The notes under the pieces were generated by a model that was not told the DNA's origin, searched no databases, and saw only the letters and a program-made list of their open reading frames with translations. From Oxalobacteraceae bacterium (GTDB taxonomy: Bacteria > Pseudomonadota > Gammaproteobacteria > Burkholderiales > Burkholderiaceae_D): a DNA stretch of 53,680 bases. Shown in pieces: positions 28,941-37,176 of the stretch (the stretch's first letter is position 1; every line of letters starts with the position of its first letter). The position numbers and the translations under genes are program-made. The DNA lies in the NCBI GenBank assembly GCA_947454305.1, contig CANGJE010000007.1, forward strand, positions 1 to 53,680. The letters run 5' to 3'.

Positions 28941-30083
28941 TTAGATTTCGTCGACCGCAAATAGTCGGCGATATTCGCGCATCGCATAGCGATCCGTCAT
29001 GCCGGCAATGTAGTCAGCGACTTTTCTAGACTGCGCCGTTTTATCGTCACCTGCTATCTGATAATCCAGCGGGAGCAATTCTGGACCTGAGATGAAAATA
29101 TCAAATAAATCGGTAACGATACGTCGCGCTTTGCTCGTCATACGATTGACTTGGTAGTGATGGTAAAGATTAGTCCGTAAAAACCGCTTCAACTCTTGCG
29201 CTTCTTTTTTCATGTTTTCTGAAAAGGCGATGAGTGGCGGCGCATTCCTCACATCTTCTATCGTTTTGATTTCAGCGTGACGAATATTTGAGCGCGATTG
29301 TTGAATCAAGTCATCCACTAATGCGTTGATCATACGACGAACGGTTTCATTAATTGCACGACGCCCGCTGATACCCGGAAATTGACTTTCGGCTTCATGA
29401 CGATAGCGCGCATACAAAGTCACTTCATTCAGCTGCTCGGTCGTTAACAAACCAGAACGCAAACCATCATCGATATCGTGATTGTTATATGCAATTTCAT
29501 CTGCCAGATTAGCCAACTGAGCTTCAAGGGTTGGTTGCTTACGCTCTATAAATCGCCGACCAACATCACCTAATTGCTGCGCATTCGTTAGCGAACAATG
29601 TTTGAGCACGCCTTCACGCGTTTCGAACATCAAATTTAAACCATCAAAAGCGCCGTAGCGCTGCTCAAGCGAATCGACGACTCTGAGACTCTGAAGATTA
29701 TGCTCAAAGCCACCATAATCCTTCATACAGGCATTCAAGGCATCTTGACCTGCATGACCAAAGGGCGTGTGTCCAAGGTCATGTGCTAAAGAGATGGCCT
29801 CAACCAAATCTTCATTCAAGCGCAAATTGCGTGTAAGTGAGCGTGCAATCTGTGCGACTTCAATACTGTGCGTCAAACGGGTTCTGAATAAATCACCTTC
29901 GTGATTAACAAAAACCTGTGTCTTGTATTCCAAACGTCTGAACGCTGTGGAATGAATAATACGATCACGATCGCGCTGAAATTCACTGCGCGTAGGCGGC
30001 GTTAGCTCTGCAAATTGACGCCCTGGCGAGGTAGTTGCCAGAGCAGCATAAGGCGCGAGATGCGCTTCGAATTCGGGCATCAT
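28941..30083 (-). CDS. dgt: dGTP triphosphohydrolase-like protein
   Basis: A 380-residue HD-domain protein that hydrolyses dNTPs to deoxynucleosides and triphosphate in characterised relatives. The metal-binding residues are H72 in [11 protein letters not shown] and the H101-D102 pair in [40 protein letters not shown] is a family hallmark. It is the type-2 length class rather than the 505-residue E. coli Dgt. It overlaps the aroB stop (ATGA), the conserved aroK-aroB-dgt order of betaproteobacteria. Confidence 0.92.
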   Translation of the reverse strand: MMPEFEAHLAPYAALATTSPGRQFAELTPPTRSEFQRDRDRIIHSTAFRRLEYKTQVFVNHEGDLFRTRLTHSIEVAQIARSLTRNLRLNEDLVEAISLAHDLGHTPFGHAGQDALNACMKDYGGFEHNLQSLRVVDSLEQRYGAFDGLNLMFETREGVLKHCSLTNAQQLGDVGRRFIERKQPTLEAQLANLADEIAYNNHDIDDGLRSGLLTTEQLNEVTLYARYRHEAESQFPGISGRRAINETVRRMINALVDDLIQQSRSNIRHAEIKTIEDVRNAPPLIAFSENMKKEAQELKRFLRTNLYHHYQVNRMTSKARRIVTDLFDIFISGPELLPLDYQIAGDDKTAQSRKVADYIAGMTDRYAMREYRRLFAVDEI

Positions 30084-31186
30084 CGGTCAGTTTGCACGCA
30101 AGATGAAAGCGTGGCGTCAAGATGTTCTGCTGGCGCAGATGTCACCATCGCCTTGCCTAAAGGTTTAAGAAGAATAAATTTAATCTTGCCACCTTCGTTT
30201 TTCTTATCGACTTCCATCAGATCTAACCATCTGTCTTTACCTAGATCAGGTGCAATGGTCGGTAAACCTGCCGCTTTAATCAAGGCAATCAGACGATCAC
30301 GATCAGCAGCATCCATATAGCCCATGCGTACCGATAAATCCGCCGCCATCACCATACCGCAACCGACGGCCTCGCCATGCAGCCACCGGCCATAACCTAA
30401 GCCGGCTTCAATGGCGTGTCCGAAGGTATGACCAAAATTCAAAATCGCTCGTAAACCTGTCTCTCGCTCATCCTGGCGAACGACCTCAGCTTTAATTTCG
30501 CACGATCGCTGTATCGCATACGCTAAGGCCTGATCGTCTCGCGCCATTAGCTTGGCCATATTATTTTCTTGCCAGCGAAAAAATTCAGCATCAATAATGG
30601 CGCCGTGCTTAATCACTTCAGCCAAGCCGGCTGACAGCTCACGCGTGGGTAAGCTCATCAGCGTACTCGTATCCGCAATCACTGACTGCGGCTGATAGAA
30701 CGCCCCAATCATATTTTTACCCATGGGATGATTGATCGCTGTTTTTCCACCTACCGACGAATCAACTTGCGCCAGCAAGGTAGTCGGAATCTGCACAAAC
30801 GGCACACCACGCATGTAGGTTGCGGCAGCAAACCCTGTCAGATCACCAATCACACCGCCGCCTAGCGCTAACAAGGTCGTCTTACGATCACATTTATTCT
30901 CAAGTAATGCATCAAATACCCTCATCAGGTTATCGACATTTTTTTCTTCTTCACCATCTGGCAAAACGATGGATAGGCAGTGCTTACCCGCAGCTGTCAA
31001 CATGCTGGATAGCCGCTCTAAATAGAGTGGAGCCACTATGGTGTTAGTTACAATCACCACGCGCGAGCCAGGTATGTAATCTGCAAACTCTGTGTGCTCG
31101 AGTAAATGCTTGCCAATCACAATGGGATAGCTGCGCTCTCCCAAATCGACGTTCAGCTTAGCGAATATTTCTGGAGGTGACTTCAT
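30080..31186 (-). CDS. aroB: 3-dehydroquinate synthase
   Basis: It converts DAHP to 3-dehydroquinate, the second shikimate-pathway step, using NAD and a divalent metal. The 368-residue length is standard. NAD-binding and active-site segments include [41 protein letters not shown] and [19 protein letters not shown]. The metal ligands are expected in [13 protein letters not shown] and [12 protein letters not shown], then [11 protein letters not shown]. It overlaps aroK by ATGA. Confidence 0.96.
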   Translation of the reverse strand: MKSPPEIFAKLNVDLGERSYPIVIGKHLLEHTEFADYIPGSRVVIVTNTIVAPLYLERLSSMLTAAGKHCLSIVLPDGEEEKNVDNLMRVFDALLENKCDRKTTLLALGGGVIGDLTGFAAATYMRGVPFVQIPTTLLAQVDSSVGGKTAINHPMGKNMIGAFYQPQSVIADTSTLMSLPTRELSAGLAEVIKHGAIIDAEFFRWQENNMAKLMARDDQALAYAIQRSCEIKAEVVRQDERETGLRAILNFGHTFGHAIEAGLGYGRWLHGEAVGCGMVMAADLSVRMGYMDAADRDRLIALIKAAGLPTIAPDLGKDRWLDLMEVDKKNEGGKIKFILLKPLGKAMVTSAPAEHLDATLSSCVQTDR

Positions 31187-31767
31187 GGATGATCTACCGA
31201 ACTTTCATTAGTCGACTCAGGCTGATTTTCAGCAGGTAGGGTCTCGGATAAATTGGGCAGCTGGCTCAGAATTGTCTGGACCACTGATTGCACGTTGGGA
31301 CGACCGGTCTCAATAATGATATGAGCCACTTCTTGATACAGCGGCGCACGTTGCTGTGATAACTCTTCGATACGCGCTTTAGGATCGTCGGTCTGTAATA
31401 GCGGACGGTTACGATCATGACTCGTTCGTTGCAGAATGCTGTTGACCGAAGCGCGAAGATAAATAACGGTGCCACGTTCTTTAAGCAATTGACGGCTTTG
31501 TTCATTCAGCACCGCGCCACCTCCGGTGGCCAATACTATGCCTTCTTGTGCTGTGAGGTCACGAATGACATCGGCTTCACGCTGTCGAAAACTCGCTTCG
31601 CCCTCGATCTCAAAGATCCAGGGTATGGACGCCCCAGTGCGTGTCTCGATTTCATGATCAGCATCCACAAAACGCTTATCCAAGCGCTTTGCCAACGCTC
31701 GACCTATAGTCGTTTTACCTGAACCCATCAGGCCGACAAGAAAAATATTAGTAGTTGAATTCGACAT
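31183..31767 (-). CDS. aroK: Shikimate kinase
   Basis: It phosphorylates shikimate at the 3-hydroxyl, 194 residues. Walker A is GLMGSGKT at 12-19. The shikimate-binding DADHEIE (substrate aspartate) and the segment [13 protein letters not shown] are typical. The C-terminal 20 or so residues are polar and rich in Asn, Glu and Ser and extend beyond the conserved fold. It follows pilQ by 106 bases and overlaps aroB. Confidence 0.95.
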   Translation of the reverse strand: MSNSTTNIFLVGLMGSGKTTIGRALAKRLDKRFVDADHEIETRTGASIPWIFEIEGEASFRQREADVIRDLTAQEGIVLATGGGAVLNEQSRQLLKERGTVIYLRASVNSILQRTSHDRNRPLLQTDDPKARIEELSQQRAPLYQEVAHIIIETGRPNVQSVVQTILSQLPNLSETLPAENQPESTNESSVDHP

Positions 31768-31873
31768 GCTTGCCCGCAGCGAGCGCTTGTCGCCGCCGAT
31801 TTCCGCAAGAAAAACTACAGTTTACTGCATTCGCTACGCCGGGCCTTTGCCAGGAAATCTCAGTGCGGGCGTA

Positions 31874-34033
31874 TTATTTTTCAGCGAGGGAGTCTGAGAC
31901 TACGCGCGGAGTGATAAATATGAGCAATTCAGTACGATCCCGTGTTTTGGAAGCACTTCGAAAAAGATAACCTAGCACAGGGAGATCACCAAAAAATGGA
32001 ACCTTGTTCACGCCATCAATCTCGGTTTGAGTAAAAATACCTCCCAAAACGACCGTTCCTCCATTTTCAACCTGAACGTTGGTTTTTACATGCTTCGTAT
32101 TAATCGCAAAGCTTGAACCCACCGCCACACCACGCGAATCTTTAGCCACATCGACGGTCAAAATGATGTTGCCGTCGGGAGTGATCTGGGGGGTTACCTC
32201 TAATTTGAGGTTGGCTTTCTTAAACTGTATCGAAGTCGCTCCACTACTCGTAGCTTGCTGATACGGTATCTCCTCGCCCTGCTCAATAATGGCCGCTTGC
32301 TGATCGGCAGTCACGACGCGAGGACTCGATATGATTTTTCCCTTGCCTTCAGCTTCAAGCGCCGACAGCTCAAGATTCAAAAATCGATTCGCGCCTGCAG
32401 AAAATAAGCTGACCGCCAAACTTCCCGGAGTAACACCATTGATAGATGAGGCCGGCATACTGACAAACTGAGAATTAGGAACGTAGCTCCCTGCCGTGGC
32501 GGCTATCTGTCCTGTTTGTTCACCCACACCCAAATAATTTCCTGTAACGGCCAACCGAGATGAACCAGGCAAATTAATTCCCGAGCGGCTCGTATTCGCA
32601 TCGGTAAATCCCAACTTCACGCCAAGATTTTTACTAAACCTATCATCTGCTTCGACGATGCGCGCCTCTATCATCACCTGACGCGTAGGTACGTCGGTCA
32701 GCAAAATCAATTTGCGCACTTCATCCAGTCGACTCGGCGTATCAGTAATAAATAATTTATTTGTTCGTGGCTCAGACGAGGCACTGCCGCGTCGCGACAG
32801 AATGCTGCCACGTCCTACCTGACCATCGAGACCGAACACCTGTCGAAACGCATCTGCTTTTTGGTAGTTGAGCTGAAAGGTTTCGGTTACCAAAGGCTCT
32901 AACTCAGAAATTTGCGCGCGCTGCTCAAGCTCTAGTCGCTCTTTGGTTAACAGCTCATCCTTCGGTGCTATCCAAAGAACGTTACCGTTCTTGCGCATAT
33001 CTAAGCCCCTGGCCTGCATAACAATATCTAAAGCCTGATCCCAGGGCACATCTTTTAAACGCAATGTCAGTTGGCCACTCACACTATCGCTAGCCACGAC
33101 ATTAAATCCCGTAAAGTCCGCTATGACTTGTAGTAATGCCCTCACTTCAATATTTTGAAAATTCAGCGACAACTTATCACCACGATAGCCGCGTCCTGCA
33201 TTAGAGGATTTACTCTGCTCGGCTTTTATTGGGCGCACTTCGACTACTAATCGTTTATCGGTTTGCCAGGCAAGATGTTCCCACACGCCTGTTGGTTCAA
33301 TAACCATGCGCACCATGTCAGACTGTGTGCTGGCACTGACAATTTGTATCGGGGTACCGAAATCTTTCACATCCAGCCGACGTCGCAATACATCTGGCAG
33401 ATTGGTTTTCATGAAATCGATAACTACGGTCTGACCCTGCCTTCGCACATCAACGGCAGACTGGGCTTTGGCAAGATCAATGATGACGCGCCCCGTTTCA
33501 CCGCTCCCTCGCCGAAAATCAATATCAAGTATCGTATTTTTATCACTGCCGATAGTATTTGATGGTTCATCATTTAATTTCACCGAAGCCAATGAAGTGC
33601 TATCCGGTTCAGACAAAGTCACTATCAATTCTTGATTTTGAGCTCGCGTTGAAAAGATCAACGGTCGTTTTAATGCAACCACTAGCCGTGTACGGCCCTC
33701 TACCTGAATAATATCTACGTGCCTCAAATCGCCGCTATCTAAAACACGCCGCAGCTGACCCGTCGCATTAGTAATCCCTGCAAAATCCAACACAACGCGC
33801 GGAGGATTTTGTGTTGTAAAACTGAGAGGCGTAATAGTCGGCAATTGCTTAAAACTGATATGAAGCTGTTGTTGCGTTCCGCTACGCACCACGTCGATGG
33901 CGGTAATAGCATTGAGATTTTGGTTAACCTGAGCTTCAGTTTCTTTGTCAACAGATTGGGCGCTACTGACCACCACAATTAAAAAAACTAACATCAAGTA
34001 TTTAGAGCTAAGCCAGGGATGTCGTATTTTCAT
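31874..34033 (-). CDS. pilQ: Type IV pilus secretin PilQ
   Basis: The outer-membrane channel through which type IV pili pass, 719 residues. A signal peptide occupies about residues 1-28. Two AMIN domains, which bind peptidoglycan, lie at about 40-250. The secretin/TonB N-terminal (STN) domain begins near LSLNFQNIEVRALLQVIADF, followed by an N1 domain and the secretin core that ends with NVQVENGGTVVLGG and PFFGDLPVLGYLFR. It overlaps pilP by ATGA and is the last of pilMNOPQ. Confidence 0.96.
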   Translation of the reverse strand: MKIRHPWLSSKYLMLVFLIVVVSSAQSVDKETEAQVNQNLNAITAIDVVRSGTQQQLHISFKQLPTITPLSFTTQNPPRVVLDFAGITNATGQLRRVLDSGDLRHVDIIQVEGRTRLVVALKRPLIFSTRAQNQELIVTLSEPDSTSLASVKLNDEPSNTIGSDKNTILDIDFRRGSGETGRVIIDLAKAQSAVDVRRQGQTVVIDFMKTNLPDVLRRRLDVKDFGTPIQIVSASTQSDMVRMVIEPTGVWEHLAWQTDKRLVVEVRPIKAEQSKSSNAGRGYRGDKLSLNFQNIEVRALLQVIADFTGFNVVASDSVSGQLTLRLKDVPWDQALDIVMQARGLDMRKNGNVLWIAPKDELLTKERLELEQRAQISELEPLVTETFQLNYQKADAFRQVFGLDGQVGRGSILSRRGSASSEPRTNKLFITDTPSRLDEVRKLILLTDVPTRQVMIEARIVEADDRFSKNLGVKLGFTDANTSRSGINLPGSSRLAVTGNYLGVGEQTGQIAATAGSYVPNSQFVSMPASSINGVTPGSLAVSLFSAGANRFLNLELSALEAEGKGKIISSPRVVTADQQAAIIEQGEEIPYQQATSSGATSIQFKKANLKLEVTPQITPDGNIILTVDVAKDSRGVAVGSSFAINTKHVKTNVQVENGGTVVLGGIFTQTEIDGVNKVPFFGDLPVLGYLFRSASKTRDRTELLIFITPRVVSDSLAEK

Positions 34034-34659
34034 TTAGCCTCCTGCATCGACAGCCGCACTCGTCGCTTTATCCAAGCTCCATTCGGTTCCTGAACCGTTT
34101 CTTCGATTTCAATTGAGCTATCCATAATGTTGATCACCTCACCCAGATCCTGACCCAGATGATTGCCTTTACGTAGTTGATACATGGTTTTCCCGACTTC
34201 CACTAATGCCACGCTATGACCGGGTCGACCCAGGCTACCGACCATTCGAAACTGATCCAGCGGATAAGATTCGAGAGGTTCACGCGATCGTTTTAAATCG
34301 GGACGAACTCCCGCATGGTCTGAGATATCGAGCAGCATTGAAATCTTTGAGGCATCGAAGGGATCGACTCGCCCCGCTGGCTCATACACGGAGGGCGTCA
34401 TCGCCAGTGGCGAGGGTAGTGTTAACGGACTAGTGTGCGCGGTATGGCGCACCGTCGCCATCCACTCGCTCAGATTTTCCTCGCCCGACACTTCACAAGC
34501 CGCGAGAGTAAGCAAGGCACAAAAGTGTATGGCACGTAGTAAACCGCTTAAAAAATCACCAAAAAAACTATTAAGAAAATCGTATTTTATTTTTCCAAAA
34601 AAATTTGGCGCGAATTCATAAATCGCCTGTTTCCGAATTCGACAAAACTTTTTTTTCAT
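34030..34659 (-). CDS. pilP: Type IV pilus lipoprotein PilP, with unusually long N terminus
   Basis: An inner-membrane lipoprotein that links the PilMNO alignment complex to PilQ. The lipobox LAAC puts the acylated cysteine at residue 55. That makes a signal region of 54 residues, about twice normal. The first 35 residues are AT-rich, lysine- and phenylalanine-rich and do not look like a standard n-region. No ATG, GTG or TTG lies between residue 1 and the hydrophobic core, and the ATG overlaps the pilO stop, so coupling fits this start. The mature part has the PilP beta-domain (DQFRMVGSLGRPGHSVALVE, LRKGNHLGQDLGEVINI). Confidence 0.88.
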   Translation of the reverse strand: MKKKFCRIRKQAIYEFAPNFFGKIKYDFLNSFFGDFLSGLLRAIHFCALLTLAACEVSGEENLSEWMATVRHTAHTSPLTLPSPLAMTPSVYEPAGRVDPFDASKISMLLDISDHAGVRPDLKRSREPLESYPLDQFRMVGSLGRPGHSVALVEVGKTMYQLRKGNHLGQDLGEVINIMDSSIEIEETVQEPNGAWIKRRVRLSMQEAK

Positions 34660-35327
34660 TTAGTTTTTTTCTGAGTGGTTGAGATGCGCTTCGCTTGCTC
34701 ATTCGCCTCTTCTTTATCGAGGTAACGATAGGTATGCACAATGGCTTCAAATGTTTGAATACCTTCTTTCTGCTGATTAATTATCATATGATCGATGGTG
34801 ACCACACGAGGTAGATTAGCGATGTCACTAACAAATCCTGCCAGAGCGTGATAATTACCGACTAGCTTGATAGCGATAGGAAGCTCTGCATAATACGGAC
34901 GCAATCTCAGCTGCTCCGGTTTGAATAATTCAAACTGCAACCCACGACCAGTACCGGCCTGATTGATTTCAGATAGCAACGAATCCATCTCGGACTTGCC
35001 TGGCAGTTGTCTCCCAAGCACTTCTACCCTGGCTAATACGGCGGCTTTCTTCTGTCTTAAGACTTCTAAATTTTGCGCTTGCCCTACCTTGTGACGAAAT
35101 AATTTGCGCAGCTCACCTTCTTCTGCGCGCGTCTGATCAAGCATTTCCCATTGATCAAACCAACACAACCACGCACCAGCGGCGACCACTCCAAATAGAA
35201 CTGCCGCAAATAATGTGACTCTTGGGACCGCGGGCCACAACCCCGGGTGACGCCCGCGTAGTTGCGTAAACTGCTGGCCCCAAGCTTGTATAGCCTGCAC
35301 TATATTGAGGAGAGAATTCGTATTCAT
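34656..35327 (-). CDS. pilO: Type IV pilus inner-membrane protein PilO
   Basis: A bitopic alignment-subcomplex protein that pairs with PilN, 223 residues. One membrane helix is at about residues 35-55 (FAAVLFGVVAAGAWLCWF). A coiled-coil-prone helix follows (EEGELRKLFRHKVGQAQNLEVLRQ), then the ferredoxin-like periplasmic domain (LPGKSEMDSLLSEINQAGTG, AELPIAIKLVGNYHALAGFV). It starts eight bases after pilN. Confidence 0.93.
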   Translation of the reverse strand: MNTNSLLNIVQAIQAWGQQFTQLRGRHPGLWPAVPRVTLFAAVLFGVVAAGAWLCWFDQWEMLDQTRAEEGELRKLFRHKVGQAQNLEVLRQKKAAVLARVEVLGRQLPGKSEMDSLLSEINQAGTGRGLQFELFKPEQLRLRPYYAELPIAIKLVGNYHALAGFVSDIANLPRVVTIDHMIINQQKEGIQTFEAIVHTYRYLDKEEANEQAKRISTTQKKTK

Positions 35328-35335
35328 TGTTAGCT

Positions 35336-35896
35336 TTACCGAACCAGATTTGGCACTGCCACAGTGAAATCAAATAATTTTCTACTGTCTTTTCCGGCAC
35401 TATACGTAGCGGATTTTATTTCGATTAATTCCGGCTGCCCCAAACCTAATTGGCTGGGTGATTCACTTAGATTGCGCAACAACTCTGAAACGCGCGCATT
35501 TGATAAAGCAAATCCAGATATAACTATCTGATCACCTTGCTTTAAAGATTTCAGCATAATTCCAGTAGGCACTTTATCGGCCAAAAAACTCAACAGATAA
35601 ACCGGCTGATTCCGATTCGTCTGTAATTTTTCTACAGCCGCTTGCCGAGCTTGCAATGCACTGATCTCTTGATTCAACGTACTGACTTCTTGAATTTTTA
35701 CATCAAGAATTTTTATTTCAGAATTAAGTAGCGCATTTCTTTCTGACTGTTTTTTTAGCTTTTCCTCATTAACAAACCAAACCACTAAAACAACACTGAG
35801 CGCTAGGACAATATGCAACGACACCAGCCGATTAAAAAAGACTTTCTTTTGATGACGTCTTTCTTCACGCCAGGGTAAAAAATTAAATCTCATCAT
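35336..35896 (-). CDS. pilN: Type IV pilus inner-membrane protein PilN
   Basis: A 186-residue bitopic protein. Its short cytoplasmic N terminus (MMRFNFLPWREERRHQKK) carries the conserved NFLPWRE motif that binds PilM. A membrane helix at about 24-44, a coiled coil with heptad-like leucines and the periplasmic PilN domain follow. The start overlaps the pilM stop as ATGA. Confidence 0.94.
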   Translation of the reverse strand: MMRFNFLPWREERRHQKKVFFNRLVSLHIVLALSVVLVVWFVNEEKLKKQSERNALLNSEIKILDVKIQEVSTLNQEISALQARQAAVEKLQTNRNQPVYLLSFLADKVPTGIMLKSLKQGDQIVISGFALSNARVSELLRNLSESPSQLGLGQPELIEIKSATYSAGKDSRKLFDFTVAVPNLVR

Positions 35897-36921
35897 GAAG
35901 CTTTATCAGTCATAGCAAGCCCACAGGCAACCAACCACGAAGAAGCATCCATCTCGAGCTTGGATTTATTGATAGCGTGAGAAAACTTCATTTCAGCGAA
36001 AGGATTAGCAAATTCAGCAATGACAGATAACTGTTCTTGCATCATGGAGGGCAATCGAAACAAGCTTTGTTCTTGACCGGACAAGAAAAATTTATCGATC
36101 GGCACATGCTGAGATGTCGTTGAATACATCTGTAATGCACGCTTGAATTCTTGACAGACCGCGCCACAGAAAGCTTCTGTGGTGGCCACAACCTGGCCTG
36201 GATGTCGATCGAGATCTTTCTGTAACCTCTGAAACCCAATATTTAATTCATGTTCAAATATGAGGGATCGGTGGTTTTCGACAAAAAAATAACTCGAATC
36301 ACGCCCAATTTGCAAAACAGCTTGGGCTCGTGCGGCGACATGCACATTCGTAGAATTTTTCGTTGAGTTTACTGCTGCCATCAACGCTTGCGATTCGATA
36401 TCAATCACTACCGTTCGAATACCAGCGGCTTGCGCCATTTCCAGGCGCTCAGCAATTGTTTCTTTACGTGTCGCCACTAAAATGACATCGGCATTGCCAG
36501 GATTTGCGATTGAGGAACCCACAACACCAAAATCAAGATTTAATTCATTAATTGGAAAAGGTAAATTTTGTGCCGCTTCTGATTCAACCTGCAATTCAAT
36601 CTCATCTTCAGACAAATCATTCGGCAGTGTCAGCATTTTTCGAATAACTAATCCTGGTGGAAGCGCCATAGCGGCCTCTTTAAGCCGGCTACCCGATTTT
36701 TGTATGGCATCAATTAAGGCTTGAGTGATCTGCTCGACCTGAACGATGCTGCCTTCGCGCATGACGCCTCGAGGTAATTCATGCTCGGCATAATGTTCTA
36801 CGCGCCAACCATCAGACCAACGTGTCAACTCAATGACACGTATTGCTGCAGAGCTGATATCGATACCCAATAGCGGTGTCGAACGCTGCGCTAAAAAACT
36901 CTTTAGAAGTCCAATTCTCAA
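35893..36921 (-). CDS. pilM: Type IV pilus assembly ATPase-like protein PilM, TTG start
   Basis: A cytoplasmic actin-like protein of 342 residues that binds the PilN N terminus and links the pilus motors to the alignment complex. LLGIDISSAAIRVIEL near residue 17 is the phosphate-1 region of the actin fold, and GRDSSYFFVENHRSLIFEHE lies later. The first codon is TTG at 36919-36921, preceded six bases away by AAGG; upstream in frame is a TGA, and no ATG fits. The start codon choice is therefore forced by the sequence. It heads pilMNOPQ. Confidence 0.92.
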   Translation of the reverse strand: MRIGLLKSFLAQRSTPLLGIDISSAAIRVIELTRWSDGWRVEHYAEHELPRGVMREGSIVQVEQITQALIDAIQKSGSRLKEAAMALPPGLVIRKMLTLPNDLSEDEIELQVESEAAQNLPFPINELNLDFGVVGSSIANPGNADVILVATRKETIAERLEMAQAAGIRTVVIDIESQALMAAVNSTKNSTNVHVAARAQAVLQIGRDSSYFFVENHRSLIFEHELNIGFQRLQKDLDRHPGQVVATTEAFCGAVCQEFKRALQMYSTTSQHVPIDKFFLSGQEQSLFRLPSMMQEQLSVIAEFANPFAEMKFSHAINKSKLEMDASSWLVACGLAMTDKAS

Positions 36922-36989
36922 ACCATACCTTCATCGAGATCGTTGCATTTTTAAAAATTGTGTCGATGCTAACAAGCTCCTTTTTTAGC

Positions 36990-37019
36990 TGTAAAGAAAA
37001 GTCCTGAGTACGTTGTCAA
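36990..37019 (-). promoter_or_regulatory. Candidate promoter for pilMNOPQ
   Basis: The minus strand carries a perfect TTGACA (37014-37019) and, 18 bases on, TTTACA (36990-36995), which is a poor -10. The predicted leader is about 65 bases. An AAAAAAGGAG purine run at 36977-36986 lies within it, too far from pilM to serve as its ribosome-binding site. Confidence 0.3.
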
Positions 37020-37128
37020 ATCCTGACGTAATGCGCCAACTTAGTTCACTCTTAGGCTGATAACTAGCCATACAAAGCGACAAAAGTTCAACAATTCAGC
37101 CGACATGAATGCTGGATTGTTGAAACGC

Positions 37129-37134
37129 TATAAT
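37129..37134 (+). promoter_or_regulatory. Candidate -10 element for ponA
   Basis: TATAAT, a perfect -10 hexamer, lies 43 bases before the ATG at 37177. It falls inside the longer reading frame that opens at 37105, which argues that the earlier ATG is not used. No good -35 was seen. Confidence 0.45.
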
Positions 37135-37176
37135 GGGCACCATCACGCGCATGAGCGCTTTCTTACTGCTTCCCGC

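Noticed and set aside
36977..36986. AAAAAAGGAG as a ribosome-binding site for an upstream peptide before pilM
   Set aside because: The nearest start codon (TTG) is only one base away and the following frame ends after 14 codons; it is not convincing.
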